DNA from: an uncultured Prevotella sp.
GTDB lineage: Bacteria; Bacteroidota; Bacteroidia; Bacteroidales; Bacteroidaceae
Assembly (NCBI GenBank): GCA_900548195.1
Contig: URJQ01000048.1
Coordinates: 1 to 20,295, forward strand
Direction of reading: 5' to 3'
DNA: 20,295 bases
A model generated the notes under the pieces. That model saw only the letters and a program-made list of their open reading frames with translations, did no database searches and had not been told where the DNA came from. A program made the position numbers and the translations under genes. Of this stretch, positions 13,063-20,295 are shown piece after piece (position 1 is the stretch's first letter; every line of letters starts with the position of its first letter).

Positions 13063-13078
13063 AGAGAAGTGTAACTCC

Positions 13079-13111
13079 CATTCTTCATTCTTCATTCTTC
13101 ATTCTTCATTT
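13079..13111. repeat. heptamer tandem repeat CATTCTT
   Basis: Four exact copies of CATTCTT (13079-13106) plus CATTT. It touches the last codon of the minus-strand nucleoside kinase gene, so expansion stopped at, or helped to set, the 3' end of that gene. Confidence 0.9.
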
Positions 13112-14768
13112 AATAAACGAATGAGCTGTTGCCCAGGAATTCGCGGAGAAGGCTGGTAGGAGGTATCTGATCCTCAGATATCGGCTTGATATACTTGAGG
13201 AATTTGCGCAAGCGATATGCCTCATTAAACTGGTCACTGCACTCCGGCACCTGCTCCAGCAATGGTTCTGCCTGTGTCTTTATCACGGCAAGCTCGAAGA
13301 GCATGGCAGAATTGAACATGGCATCTGCATTCTCCTGATAAGGGAAAATCCACTTGTTCTCACCCCTTCTGACTGATGGCCAGCGACGTATGGTATCCTC
13401 TGCCGAGCATCCACGATACTTATAGTCGCGTATGATGCGGCGAAGGAGGCGGTTGTCTGTCGTAGGGATGTAGTTGTGAGTATCGAGAAGGATGGTGGTA
13501 AGCGCAGAAGCATATACGCGGAAAACCTTCTCCGGCGGCAGAGCAGCGGTAAATTCCGGATTGAGAGCGTGTATTCCCTCGATGACAAGGACATTGTTTG
13601 GCTCCATCTTCAGTATGTTTCCGCTCTTCTCGCTCTTGCCGGTCTCGAAGTTATAGCGTGGCAATTCCACCTCTTCTCCAGCGAAAAGAGCCTTCAGTTG
13701 CTTATTGAAAAGGTCGAGATTGAGGGCATATAGCGACTCATAATCATAGTCGCCAGTCTCGTCGCGCGGCGTCTTGTCACGATCGACGAAGTAATCATCG
13801 AGCGAGATATTTATAGGCTTGATGCCATTAGTGAGCAGTTGGATGCTGAGGCGTTTGCACGTTGTGGTCTTGCCAGAGGAAGAAGGGCCGGCAATAAGCA
13901 CGAGTTTCACGGTCTTGCGAGCCGTTATCTCATCTGCTATCTTACTGATTTTCTTCTCCTGCAGCGCCTCGGAGAGATTGATGAGGTCAGCAGAGTGTCC
14001 TTCAGCAATAGCCTTGTTGAGCATTCCCACGGTGCCTATTCCGAGGATATTCTGCCACTGATGGTGCTCTCGGAATATCTCAAACATCTTGTCCTGGCGT
14101 ATCATCTCGCCCAGCTTTGTAGGGTCTGACTGTGAAGGAATGCGCAGCAGGAGACCGTCATAGTAAGGTTCAAGTCCGAAGAGCGTGAGCTGTGACGTGT
14201 TGATAAGCATCGAACCGTAGTAATAATCCACGTAATCGTCGATGCTGTAGTATGCTGTATAGAATCTTCCGGTGGTGCTCAGGAGATCTACTTTCGACTG
14301 ATGTCCGAGCTTTCTGAACATCTCTATCGCTTCTTCCGTAGGGCATTCATGGCGCACTATCGGCTTCTTTGCATCGATGATTTCCTGCATTCTTTTGCGC
14401 AGAGCGGCGGCATCTTCCGGCGTTACCTTACGTCCGATTTTGAGATCGCAATAATATCCGTTGCTGACAGGGATGTCGATGTTGACACGACCCTCAGGAA
14501 ATAGGTCGTTGATGGCCTTGCAAAGTACGAAGAAAAGCGAGCGGGTATATACTCTCATTCCGGTAGAAGAAGTGATGTCCATATACTCCACGTTCTTAGC
14601 ATGATAGAGTCTGAAATTCAGTCCCTCAGTCTTGTTATTGACCTTCGCACATACAGGTGGATATGGCAAATTCACGTTTTCTTGCAAAAAAATCTCAGAA
14701 AGTGTGCTTCCAATTTCTACATTTAGAGTTTTTTTATTATTTTTGCAACGGATTTGTATTGTTTTCAT
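13110..14768 (-). CDS. nucleoside kinase with TGS/ThrRS-like N-terminus and uridine-kinase domain
   Basis: 552 residues, the usual length of the Bacteroidota protein annotated as nucleoside kinase. Residues 1-65 resemble a TGS domain. About 70-270 resemble the second additional domain of threonyl-tRNA synthetase (RHECPTEEAIEMF, then SIDDYVDYYYGSML). The C-terminal half is a phosphoribulokinase/uridine-kinase P-loop domain: Walker A GPSSSGKTT at about 294-302, ISLDDYFVDR, YDYESLYALNLDLFN, LPRYNFETG, LVIEGIHALNP and the lid region RLLRRIIRDYKYRG. It should phosphorylate a nucleoside (uridine/cytidine-like) with a nucleoside triphosphate; the role of the N-terminal half is unknown. It is divergent from the Na/Pi gene across a 97-bp gap. 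Confidence 0.9.
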   Translation of the reverse strand: MKTIQIRCKNNKKTLNVEIGSTLSEIFLQENVNLPYPPVCAKVNNKTEGLNFRLYHAKNVEYMDITSSTGMRVYTRSLFFVLCKAINDLFPEGRVNIDIPVSNGYYCDLKIGRKVTPEDAAALRKRMQEIIDAKKPIVRHECPTEEAIEMFRKLGHQSKVDLLSTTGRFYTAYYSIDDYVDYYYGSMLINTSQLTLFGLEPYYDGLLLRIPSQSDPTKLGEMIRQDKMFEIFREHHQWQNILGIGTVGMLNKAIAEGHSADLINLSEALQEKKISKIADEITARKTVKLVLIAGPSSSGKTTTCKRLSIQLLTNGIKPINISLDDYFVDRDKTPRDETGDYDYESLYALNLDLFNKQLKALFAGEEVELPRYNFETGKSEKSGNILKMEPNNVLVIEGIHALNPEFTAALPPEKVFRVYASALTTILLDTHNYIPTTDNRLLRRIIRDYKYRGCSAEDTIRRWPSVRRGENKWIFPYQENADAMFNSAMLFELAVIKTQAEPLLEQVPECSDQFNEAYRLRKFLKYIKPISEDQIPPTSLLREFLGNSSFVY

Positions 14769-14807
14769 AATCGTAAAGGTTTATAGTGAAACAATATACT
14801 CTTGTTG

Positions 14808-14815
14808 CAAAGGTA
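14808..14815 (-). promoter_or_regulatory. -7 box for the nucleoside kinase gene
   Basis: On the minus strand TACCTTTG matches TAnnTTTG about 40 bp before the kinase ATG. No TTG is present at the expected -33 distance, so it may be a weak or regulated promoter. Confidence 0.5.
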
Positions 14816-14865
14816 TAAAAATTCTGTTTTCTGACATAGTATATTTACAAAAAAAAGCATAAAAG

Positions 14866-16563
14866 ATGTCGATTTTACTTATTTTAAAGCTCATAGGTTC
14901 ATTGGCTTTGCTGATGTTTGGTATGAAATCCATGAGCGAGAGTCTTCAGAAGATGGCAGGCTCACAACTGCGTCACGTGCTCCAGGCGATGACCACAAAC
15001 CGTTTCACTGGCATGCTGACGGGCGCTTTCGTCACTGCAGCAGTGCAGTCTTCCACCGCCACCACCGTGATGACCGTGTCATTCGTCAATGCTGGCCTCC
15101 TTACTCTCGCCCAGGCTATATCCATTATCATGGGCGCTAACATCGGAACGACCTTTACGGCGTGGATTATGTCAGCGGGATTTTCATTCAATATCACGGA
15201 TTTCGTATGGCCAGCCTTCTGCGTTGGTATCATCCTCATTTACTCCAAGAACAAAAGAATCATCGGCGACTTCCTCTTTGGCGTCAGTTTCCTCCTGCTC
15301 GGTCTTGGCACTCTGAAGGCAGCAGGCACGGATATGCACCTCGAAAGCATCCCTGCCGTGATGCACTTCTTTGCCACTTTCGAGGATAATTACCTCTCAT
15401 ATCTCATCTTCCTCATCATCGGAGGCATCATGACGGTATGCGTACAGTCTTCAGCAGCCGTGATGGCTATCACCATGACGCTCTGCTCTACTGGAGTATT
15501 GCCTATCTATCTCGGTATCGCACTTGTGATGGGAGAGAATATCGGCACCACCGTAACGTCAAATGTGGCAGCCCTTACAGCCAATACGCAAGCACGCCGC
15601 GCCGCTTTTGCACACATGTTCTTCAATATCTTCGGCGTGATATGGGTGCTTTGCATCTTCCGTTTCTTCATTGATTTCATCTGTGGCATAGTGGGTTATC
15701 CTACTACTGGCGCCACACCAGCCGACGTTGCCAAGTTGCCGTTTGTCCTTGCAACTTTCCATACCACGTTCAACGTCATCAATACCGCAATCCTTATCTG
15801 GTTTATCCCTCAGATAGAGGCTATCGTCTGCCGCGTCATCACTCCTAAGAAGGTCAAGGTGGAGGAGGAAGAAGACTTCCGCTTGCGCTTTATTTCCGGC
15901 GGTCTGATGCACACTCCAGAGCTCTCTGTCCTTGAGGCACAGAAGGAAATCCATAATTTTGCCCGTCGTATTCAGCGTATGTTCCGCCTCTCTCGCGAAC
16001 TGCTTGAGGAGAAGGATGATACAAAGTTTGTGAAACTCTTCTCCCGAATTGAGAAATATGAGACCATCTCCGACAACATGGAAGTGGAGATTGCCGCTTA
16101 TCTCGACCAGGTCAGCGACCGTCATCTCTCTGACGAGACAAAGGCTAAGATACGCGCTATGATGCGTGAAATATCTGAAATAGAGAGTATCGGCGACAGC
16201 TGCTACAACATAGCACGCACCATCAACCGTCATCATAAGTCGAAAGATAAGTTCTCTGAGCAGCAGAGAGACCACATCCACCAGATGTTTGCACTCACTG
16301 ATCAGGCCCTGACACAGATGGGTGTCATGCTCGTAGGATATAGAGAGAATACTAATATCAATCATTCTTTCAATATCGAGACCGAGATGAACAACTATCG
16401 CGACCAGCTCAAGGAGCAGAATCTCAACGATATCAATGACCATAAGTACTCCTATGCTATGGGAACCATGTATATGGACATCATCAGCGAATGCGAGAAG
16501 CTCGGCGATTACGTCATCAATGTGGTGGAAGCACGCATCGGACGCCGTCAGGTGACTGCTTAG
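14866..16563 (+). CDS. Na/Pi-cotransporter family protein with PhoU-like C-terminus
   Basis: 565 residues. The membrane part (about 1-325) carries the two inverted family repeats marked by QSSTATT (61-67) and QSSAAVM (194-200), each followed by a GANIGTT or GENIGTT loop. These are the signatures of the NptA/PNaS family that moves phosphate with sodium. The C-terminal 200 residues are helical and charged (RIQRMFRLSRELLEEKDD, IEKYETISDNMEVEIAAYL, SECEKLGDYVINVVEARIG) and resemble PhoU, a phosphate-signalling fold. The start ATG 14866 immediately precedes the first TM helix. The xerD gene begins 4 bp after the stop, so the two are likely cotranscribed. Transport of phosphate itself is inferred from the family. 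Confidence 0.92.
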   Translation: MSILLILKLIGSLALLMFGMKSMSESLQKMAGSQLRHVLQAMTTNRFTGMLTGAFVTAAVQSSTATTVMTVSFVNAGLLTLAQAISIIMGANIGTTFTAWIMSAGFSFNITDFVWPAFCVGIILIYSKNKRIIGDFLFGVSFLLLGLGTLKAAGTDMHLESIPAVMHFFATFEDNYLSYLIFLIIGGIMTVCVQSSAAVMAITMTLCSTGVLPIYLGIALVMGENIGTTVTSNVAALTANTQARRAAFAHMFFNIFGVIWVLCIFRFFIDFICGIVGYPTTGATPADVAKLPFVLATFHTTFNVINTAILIWFIPQIEAIVCRVITPKKVKVEEEEDFRLRFISGGLMHTPELSVLEAQKEIHNFARRIQRMFRLSRELLEEKDDTKFVKLFSRIEKYETISDNMEVEIAAYLDQVSDRHLSDETKAKIRAMMREISEIESIGDSCYNIARTINRHHKSKDKFSEQQRDHIHQMFALTDQALTQMGVMLVGYRENTNINHSFNIETEMNNYRDQLKEQNLNDINDHKYSYAMGTMYMDIISECEKLGDYVINVVEARIGRRQVTA

Positions 16564-16567
16564 GAAT

Positions 16568-17485
16568 ATGGAAAAAGTAAAGACATATCAACGCTATTTG
16601 CGCCTCGAGCGTGGCTTATCTGCCAATACGCTCGAGGCGTATATGCTTGATTTGGCAAAGCTTCAGTCATTCCTGAAGGACAAAAACCTAAAGGAGGAAG
16701 ACGTAAAGCTACGTGATCTGGAGGAGTTTGCTGCCACGCTCTACGACCTCGGCATAGCTCCAGCGTCGCAGTCGCGCATCCTCAGCGGCGTGAGGTCATA
16801 CTTTCGGTTCCTCGTTCTCGATGGTTTCCTGGAGAGCGACCCATCTGAATTGCTGGAGAATCCCGTACAGAAGAAGCACTTGCCAGAAGTTCTCTCCACC
16901 ACAGAGGTCGATATGCTGGAAGACAGCATTGACCTATCGAAATGGGAAGGCCAGCGAAACAAGGCGATAATAGAGGTGCTCTTCTCCTGCGGACTGCGCG
17001 TTTCCGAACTCATCACCCTCACTCTCTCGCGCTTATACCTCGACGAAGGCTATATCAGAGTGATGGGAAAAGGGTCGAAAGAGCGCCTCGTGCCTATCTC
17101 GCCACGCGCCATCAAGGAGCTGAACCTATGGTTCTTAGACCGCAATATGATGACAAACATCAAGAAAGGCGAAGAGGATTACGTCTTTCTCAATCGTCGC
17201 GGAGCGCATCTCACCCGTGTCATGATCCTCATCATGATCAAGAATCAGGCGCAGTTGGCTGGCATTCAGAAGACAATATCGCCCCATACCCTACGCCATA
17301 GCTTCGCTACCGCCCTCCTCGAAGGCGGTGCCGACCTCAGAGTCATCCAGGCAATGCTCGGTCATGAGAGCATCTCCACCACCGAAATCTACACCCATAT
17401 AGATATGTCCACGCTCCGTCAGGAGATCCTTCTCCATCATCCGCGAAGCATCAAAGGGCGCACAGCTCCACCAGAAACATCCTAA
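16568..17485 (+). CDS. xerD: tyrosine recombinase XerD
   Basis: 305 residues, the normal length of XerC/XerD. The N-terminal SAM-like DNA-binding domain (LRLERGLSANTLEAYMLDL) is followed by the catalytic domain with all conserved residues: Arg144 (GLRVSEL), Lys168 (GKGSKER), His240 and Arg243 (HTLRHSFA), His266 (LGHESISTTEIYTH) and nucleophile Tyr275. It resolves chromosome dimers at dif together with XerC in most bacteria. XerD rather than XerC is chosen from overall resemblance (QAMLGHESISTTEIYTHID), with moderate certainty. It sits 4 bp behind the Na/Pi gene and no integrase-type neighbours or att repeats are seen, so it looks chromosomal rather than mobile. Confidence 0.92.
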   Translation: MEKVKTYQRYLRLERGLSANTLEAYMLDLAKLQSFLKDKNLKEEDVKLRDLEEFAATLYDLGIAPASQSRILSGVRSYFRFLVLDGFLESDPSELLENPVQKKHLPEVLSTTEVDMLEDSIDLSKWEGQRNKAIIEVLFSCGLRVSELITLTLSRLYLDEGYIRVMGKGSKERLVPISPRAIKELNLWFLDRNMMTNIKKGEEDYVFLNRRGAHLTRVMILIMIKNQAQLAGIQKTISPHTLRHSFATALLEGGADLRVIQAMLGHESISTTEIYTHIDMSTLRQEILLHHPRSIKGRTAPPETS

Positions 17486-17554
17486 TCGTTATGCCACCTA
17501 TTTATATATACAGTGTAAATAAAAGTTAAAAAACGAGGTGTAACATTTTGATTG

Positions 17555-17571
17555 TTCACTAAATTAGTGAA
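17555..17571. promoter_or_regulatory. palindrome, candidate operator for the HigA-like regulator
   Basis: TTCACTAAATTAGTGAA is a perfect 8+1+8 inverted repeat. It covers the region where the -33 element of the promoter at 17590 would lie, a typical position for a repressor operator. It could alternatively form a small hairpin ending the xerD transcript, followed by GGTTTTTATTTT. Confidence 0.55.
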
Positions 17572-17589
17572 GATGTGGTTTTTATTTTG

Positions 17590-17597
17590 TATTTTTG
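17590..17597 (+). promoter_or_regulatory. -7 box upstream of the HigA-like gene
   Basis: TATTTTTG matches TAnnTTTG. Predicted transcription from about 17604 gives a leader of roughly 170 nt containing the small hairpin GGATAG-CCGAA-CTATCC (17620-17636) and the large hairpin at 17658-17717. Confidence 0.5.
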
Positions 17598-17646
17598 CAG
17601 AATATTTAGGCAAGCAGTAGGATAGCCGAACTATCCCTATAACCTT

Positions 17647-17720
17647 GGGGAAGTAAGAAAATATCAATAGAAAAAAACAGATAAATATATTTCTTTGTTT
17701 TTGTTTATTGATATTTTTTC
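17647..17720 (+). repeat. structured leader element, copy 1 (long A/T hairpin)
   Basis: GGGGAAGT followed by AAAATATCAATA (17658-17669), which pairs perfectly with TATTGATATTTT (17706-17717); the inner part also pairs (AAAAACA with TGTTTTT, AAATA with TATTT). The right arm ends in a T run, as in an intrinsic terminator or attenuator. The first half of the element recurs at 20262-20295. Copy 1 lies between the promoter box and the higA-like ATG. Confidence 0.6.
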
Positions 17721-17775
17721 TTTGGACTAACGCAACTGAACGCTTGTGGAATGCTAACGGATAAGACCACCACAA

Positions 17776-18090
17776 ATGGAACAGAATACAAAAAGACTCC
17801 CCACACACCCGGGAGACCTGCTGAAAGAGGAACTTGAAGTGAGGAGAATTTCCCAGAAGCAATTCTCTTCCCTCGTAGGTATCTCATATACAATGCTCAA
17901 TGAGATACTCAATGCCAAGCGGCCTGTGACGAGCGATATTGCCCTTATTATGGAGGCAGCGCTCGGCATCAATCCTGAGATGCTCATCAATATGCAGAGC
18001 CGTTACAATATGGCGCAGGCGAGAATGCGTCCTGCTATGACTTCAAATCTCGACAAAATACGTAAGTTGTGCGCCTCATGGCTCCTCTAA
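17776..18090 (+). CDS. HigA-family antitoxin-like HTH protein, no toxin gene beside it
   Basis: 104 residues. PTHPGDLLKEELEVRRISQKQFSSLVGISYTMLNEILNAKRPVTSDIALIMEAALGINPEMLINMQSRYNM is the characteristic HigA layout: an HPGxxLKEEL start, an HTH with recognition helix YTMLNEILN, and the NxxxxWLNLQSxY-like ending. In HigBA modules the RelE-like toxin gene normally sits just upstream; the 290 bp upstream here hold no such frame, and downstream is metG. It is therefore a solitary antitoxin-like regulator, perhaps acting on its own palindromic operator. A GTG or ATG further upstream in frame was not found. It ends 45 bp before metG with no promoter box between, so metG may share its transcript. 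Confidence 0.85.
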   Translation: MEQNTKRLPTHPGDLLKEELEVRRISQKQFSSLVGISYTMLNEILNAKRPVTSDIALIMEAALGINPEMLINMQSRYNMAQARMRPAMTSNLDKIRKLCASWLL

Positions 18091-18135
18091 GAAATAGAAA
18101 TCAGAAAGAGAATAAATAAAAACAATATATATCCA

Positions 18136-20205
18136 ATGGAAAATAAACAGTTTAAAAGGACAACCGTTACCGCAGCACTGCCATACGCTAACGGCGGTGT
18201 ACACATCGGTCACCTCGCTGGTGTCTATGTGCCAGCAGATATCTATGTGCGCTATCTCAGACTCAAGAAGAAGGATGTCATATTCATCGGAGGCTCTGAT
18301 GAGCACGGAGTGCCTGTCACTATACGTGCTAAAAAGGAGGGTATCACCGTTCAGGAAGTGGTGGACCGCTATCATAACCTTATCAAAAAGTCATTCGAAG
18401 AATTCGGAATATCATTTGATATCTACTCTCGCACCACAAGCAAGATCCACCATAAGTTTGCATCTGACTTCTTCCGCAAGCTCTATGACGACGGCAAGCT
18501 TGAGGAAATCACCGAAGAGCAGTATTGCGACGAAGTGACGGGAGAATTCCTTACTGACCGTAATATTGTGGGTACTTGCCCTCGATGTGGTGCTGAAGGC
18601 GCTTACGGAGACCAGTGTGAGAAGTGTGGCGCTACGCTTTCTCCTGAAGAGCTCATCAATCCTACAAACAAAAACAACCCTGGACACGGACTTATCAAGA
18701 AGCCTACTAAGAACTGGTACCTCCCTCTCGGTGACTATCAGCAGTGGCTCAAGGACTGGATACTCCGTGATCACAAGGAATGGCGACCTAATGTCTATGG
18801 ACAATGCAAGTCATGGCTCGACATGGACCTCCAGCCACGCGCTATGACACGTGACCTCGACTGGGGAATCCCGGTGCCGGTGGAAGGTGCTGAGGGAAAA
18901 GTGCTCTATGTATGGTTTGATGCTCCTATCGGATATATCTCAAATACCAAGGAACTCTGCGACGCACATCCTGAGAAATGGGGACCTTGGGAGCAGTGGT
19001 GGAAGGATGAAGACACACGTCTGATCCACTTCATCGGTAAGGATAATATCGTGTTCCACTGCCTTATCTTCCCTGTTATGATGAAGGCGCACGGTGGATA
19101 TATCATGCCTGACAATGTGCCGGCAAATGAATTCCTCAACCTGGAGAACGATAAGATTTCCACTTCACGCAACTGGGCTGTTTGGCTTCACGAATATCTC
19201 GTGGATATGCCTGGCAAGCAGGACGTCCTGCGCTATGTGCTCACTGCCAATGCTCCGCAGACTAAGGACAATAACTTCATGTGGAAGGACTTCCAGGAGC
19301 GCAACAACTCTGAGCTCGTGGCTATCTATGGCAACTTCGTAAACCGCGCTCTACAGCTCACCAAGAAGTATTTCAACGGCGTAGTGCCTGCTTGTGGCGA
19401 ACTGCAGGATGTGGATAATCAGGCTATTGCCGAATTCAAGGACGTAAAGGAGAAGGTGGAAGCTCTGCTCGACGAGTTCAAATTCCGCGAAGCACAGGCT
19501 GAAGCCATGAATCTTGCACGCATCGGAAACCGTTATATCACTGAGTGTGAGCCTTGGAAGGTATGGAAGACCGACCCTAAGCGCGTAGAGACCATCCTCT
19601 TCGTTTGTCTCCAGCTCACTGCAAACCTCGCTATCGCATTCGAGCCTTTCCTCCCATTCTCCAGCAAGAAGCTGCGCGAGATGCTCAATCTCGACTCTTT
19701 CGAGTGGGATCAGCTCGGCTCTATGGATATTCTCTCTGCTGGAAAGCAGCTTGCTGAGCCTGCTCTCCTCTTCGAGAAGATTGAGGATAGCGTCATCGAT
19801 GCACAGCTCAAGAAGCTTGAGGACACCCGTAAGGCAAACGAAGCTGCCAACTATGAGCCGGAACCAATCAAGGAGAATGTGGATTTCGACACCTTCGAGA
19901 AGCTCGACATCCGTGTAGGTCTCGTCACTTCATGTGAGAAAGTGAAGAAGTCAAAGAAGCTTCTCAAGTTCCATATCGACGATGGAACAAAGGATGGACG
20001 CACCATTCTCAGTGGTATCGCCGCTTACTATGAAGACCCTCAGGAACTTGTAGGCAAGCAGGTGCTCTTCGTAGCCAATTTCGCTCCTCGTAAGATGATG
20101 GGCGAAGAGAGCCAAGGCATGATTCTCTCCGCTGTCAATTACGACGGAACACTCAGCGTCACCACCACAAGCAAGGACGTAAAGCCAGGCTGTCAGGTAG
20201 GATAA
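18136..20205 (+). CDS. metG: methionyl-tRNA synthetase with C-terminal tRNA-binding domain
   Basis: 689 residues. It joins methionine to tRNA-Met. The class I signature HIGH is at 23-26 (PYANGGVHIGH). The zinc insertion has CPRCGAEGAYGDQCEKCG (C148, C151, C161, C164), the four-Cys version binding one zinc. The KMSKS loop is KISTS at 340-344. WFDAPIGYIS and FIGKDNIVFHCLIFP are catalytic-core motifs. The anticodon-binding helical domain (about 385-550) includes ANLAIAFEPFLPFSS. Residues about 583-689 form the Trbp111-like OB fold (FEKLDIRVGLV, ILSGIAAYY, VANFAPRKMMGEESQGMILSA), which in many bacteria drives dimerisation. It appears complete and normal in length. The start ATG has no Shine-Dalgarno, as usual in Bacteroidota. 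Confidence 0.97.
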   Translation: MENKQFKRTTVTAALPYANGGVHIGHLAGVYVPADIYVRYLRLKKKDVIFIGGSDEHGVPVTIRAKKEGITVQEVVDRYHNLIKKSFEEFGISFDIYSRTTSKIHHKFASDFFRKLYDDGKLEEITEEQYCDEVTGEFLTDRNIVGTCPRCGAEGAYGDQCEKCGATLSPEELINPTNKNNPGHGLIKKPTKNWYLPLGDYQQWLKDWILRDHKEWRPNVYGQCKSWLDMDLQPRAMTRDLDWGIPVPVEGAEGKVLYVWFDAPIGYISNTKELCDAHPEKWGPWEQWWKDEDTRLIHFIGKDNIVFHCLIFPVMMKAHGGYIMPDNVPANEFLNLENDKISTSRNWAVWLHEYLVDMPGKQDVLRYVLTANAPQTKDNNFMWKDFQERNNSELVAIYGNFVNRALQLTKKYFNGVVPACGELQDVDNQAIAEFKDVKEKVEALLDEFKFREAQAEAMNLARIGNRYITECEPWKVWKTDPKRVETILFVCLQLTANLAIAFEPFLPFSSKKLREMLNLDSFEWDQLGSMDILSAGKQLAEPALLFEKIEDSVIDAQLKKLEDTRKANEAANYEPEPIKENVDFDTFEKLDIRVGLVTSCEKVKKSKKLLKFHIDDGTKDGRTILSGIAAYYEDPQELVGKQVLFVANFAPRKMMGEESQGMILSAVNYDGTLSVTTTSKDVKPGCQVG

Positions 20206-20249
20206 ATATCCATAATTCAACTTTCGCAAGCGATAAATAGCCCCTCAGT

Positions 20250-20295
20250 CCCCACTGCCGTGGGGAAGTGTAAAATATCAATAGAGAAAAACAAA
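20250..20295 (+). repeat. structured element, copy 2 (cut by the window end)
   Basis: A perfect hairpin CCCCAC-TGCC-GTGGGG (20250-20265) runs into GGGGAAGT and AAAATATCAATAGA, then AAAAACA, the same string as the left half of the element at 17647. The expected right arm lies beyond the window. It starts about 45 bp after the metG stop. Nothing else is seen in 20206-20295. Confidence 0.55.

Noticed and set aside
12454..13111. CRISPR array
   Set aside because: The repeat units are 7, 8 and 11 bp with no spacers of uniform length and no cas genes nearby.
15559..16443. 294-residue minus-strand open frame inside the Na/Pi gene
   Set aside because: The plus-strand protein has strong family motifs throughout, and the antisense product shows no domain; it is an effect of codon use.
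16568..17485. Integrase of a mobile element
   Set aside because: The sequence matches XerD in length and motifs, is cotranscribed with a Na/Pi gene, and no attachment-site repeats, tRNA gene or phage-like genes are visible.
17486..17775. higB toxin gene upstream of the HigA-like gene
   Set aside because: No forward frame in these 290 bp has a RelE-like length or composition; stops occur in all frames.

Overview
The window looks like a chromosomal segment of a Bacteroidota bacterium, most likely Prevotellaceae-like. The clues are -7 boxes of the form TAnnTTTG, starts without Shine-Dalgarno sequences, a long nucleoside kinase with a TGS/ThrRS-like N-terminus, a MetRS with a C-terminal tRNA-binding domain, and a Na/Pi-cotransporter-family protein followed directly by xerD. 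The assignment rests on family recognition by eye; no database search was run.

Positions 1-8752 hold the tail of a zinc-ribbon protein, then a tightly packed plus-strand gene series (gaps of 0-25 bp, or overlaps). In order: an acidic membrane-anchored protein with two EF-hand-like loops; a secreted caspase-like (C14-type) protein; a zinc-ribbon/FHA protein; a PP2C phosphatase with one TM segment; a Ser/Thr kinase fused to a DUF805-like membrane domain; a MORN-repeat segment that appears separated from that kinase by a one-base frameshift; a SPOR-like secreted protein; a lipoprotein; a second tail-anchored Ser/Thr kinase; and two membrane-tethered proteins with DnaJ-type zinc-finger motifs but no J domain. 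Writer (two kinases), eraser (PP2C) and reader (FHA) occur together with exported and envelope proteins. This suggests an envelope-linked phospho-signalling operon, possibly calcium-responsive. It is the best candidate here for an undescribed system.

Positions 8753-11393 open with a good promoter. They encode a small secreted protein, a YkuD_2-type L,D-transpeptidase, a multi-TM protein whose first segment is cut off by an in-frame TAA, and a lipoprotein that reads as a shortened PBP/FtsI transpeptidase domain with its catalytic Lys missing. Envelope themes therefore continue next to the kinase cluster.

Positions 11450-12817 carry an XRE-type regulator and an ATP-binding protein related to the RecG-like/Schlafen-ATPase group. 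Its 3' end is an 11-bp tandem repeat (eight units). Since 11 is not a multiple of 3, unit number sets the frame. At present the downstream winged-helix domain is out of frame, and one more unit (or two fewer) would fuse it. A strong terminator follows. The next 290 bp is a repeat-rich spacer with a possible minus-strand gene remnant.

Positions 13110-20205 are housekeeping-like: nucleoside kinase (minus strand), Na/Pi-cotransporter-family protein, xerD, a solitary HigA-like regulator with a palindromic operator candidate and a structured leader, and metG. A motif from the higA leader recurs at the right end of the window.
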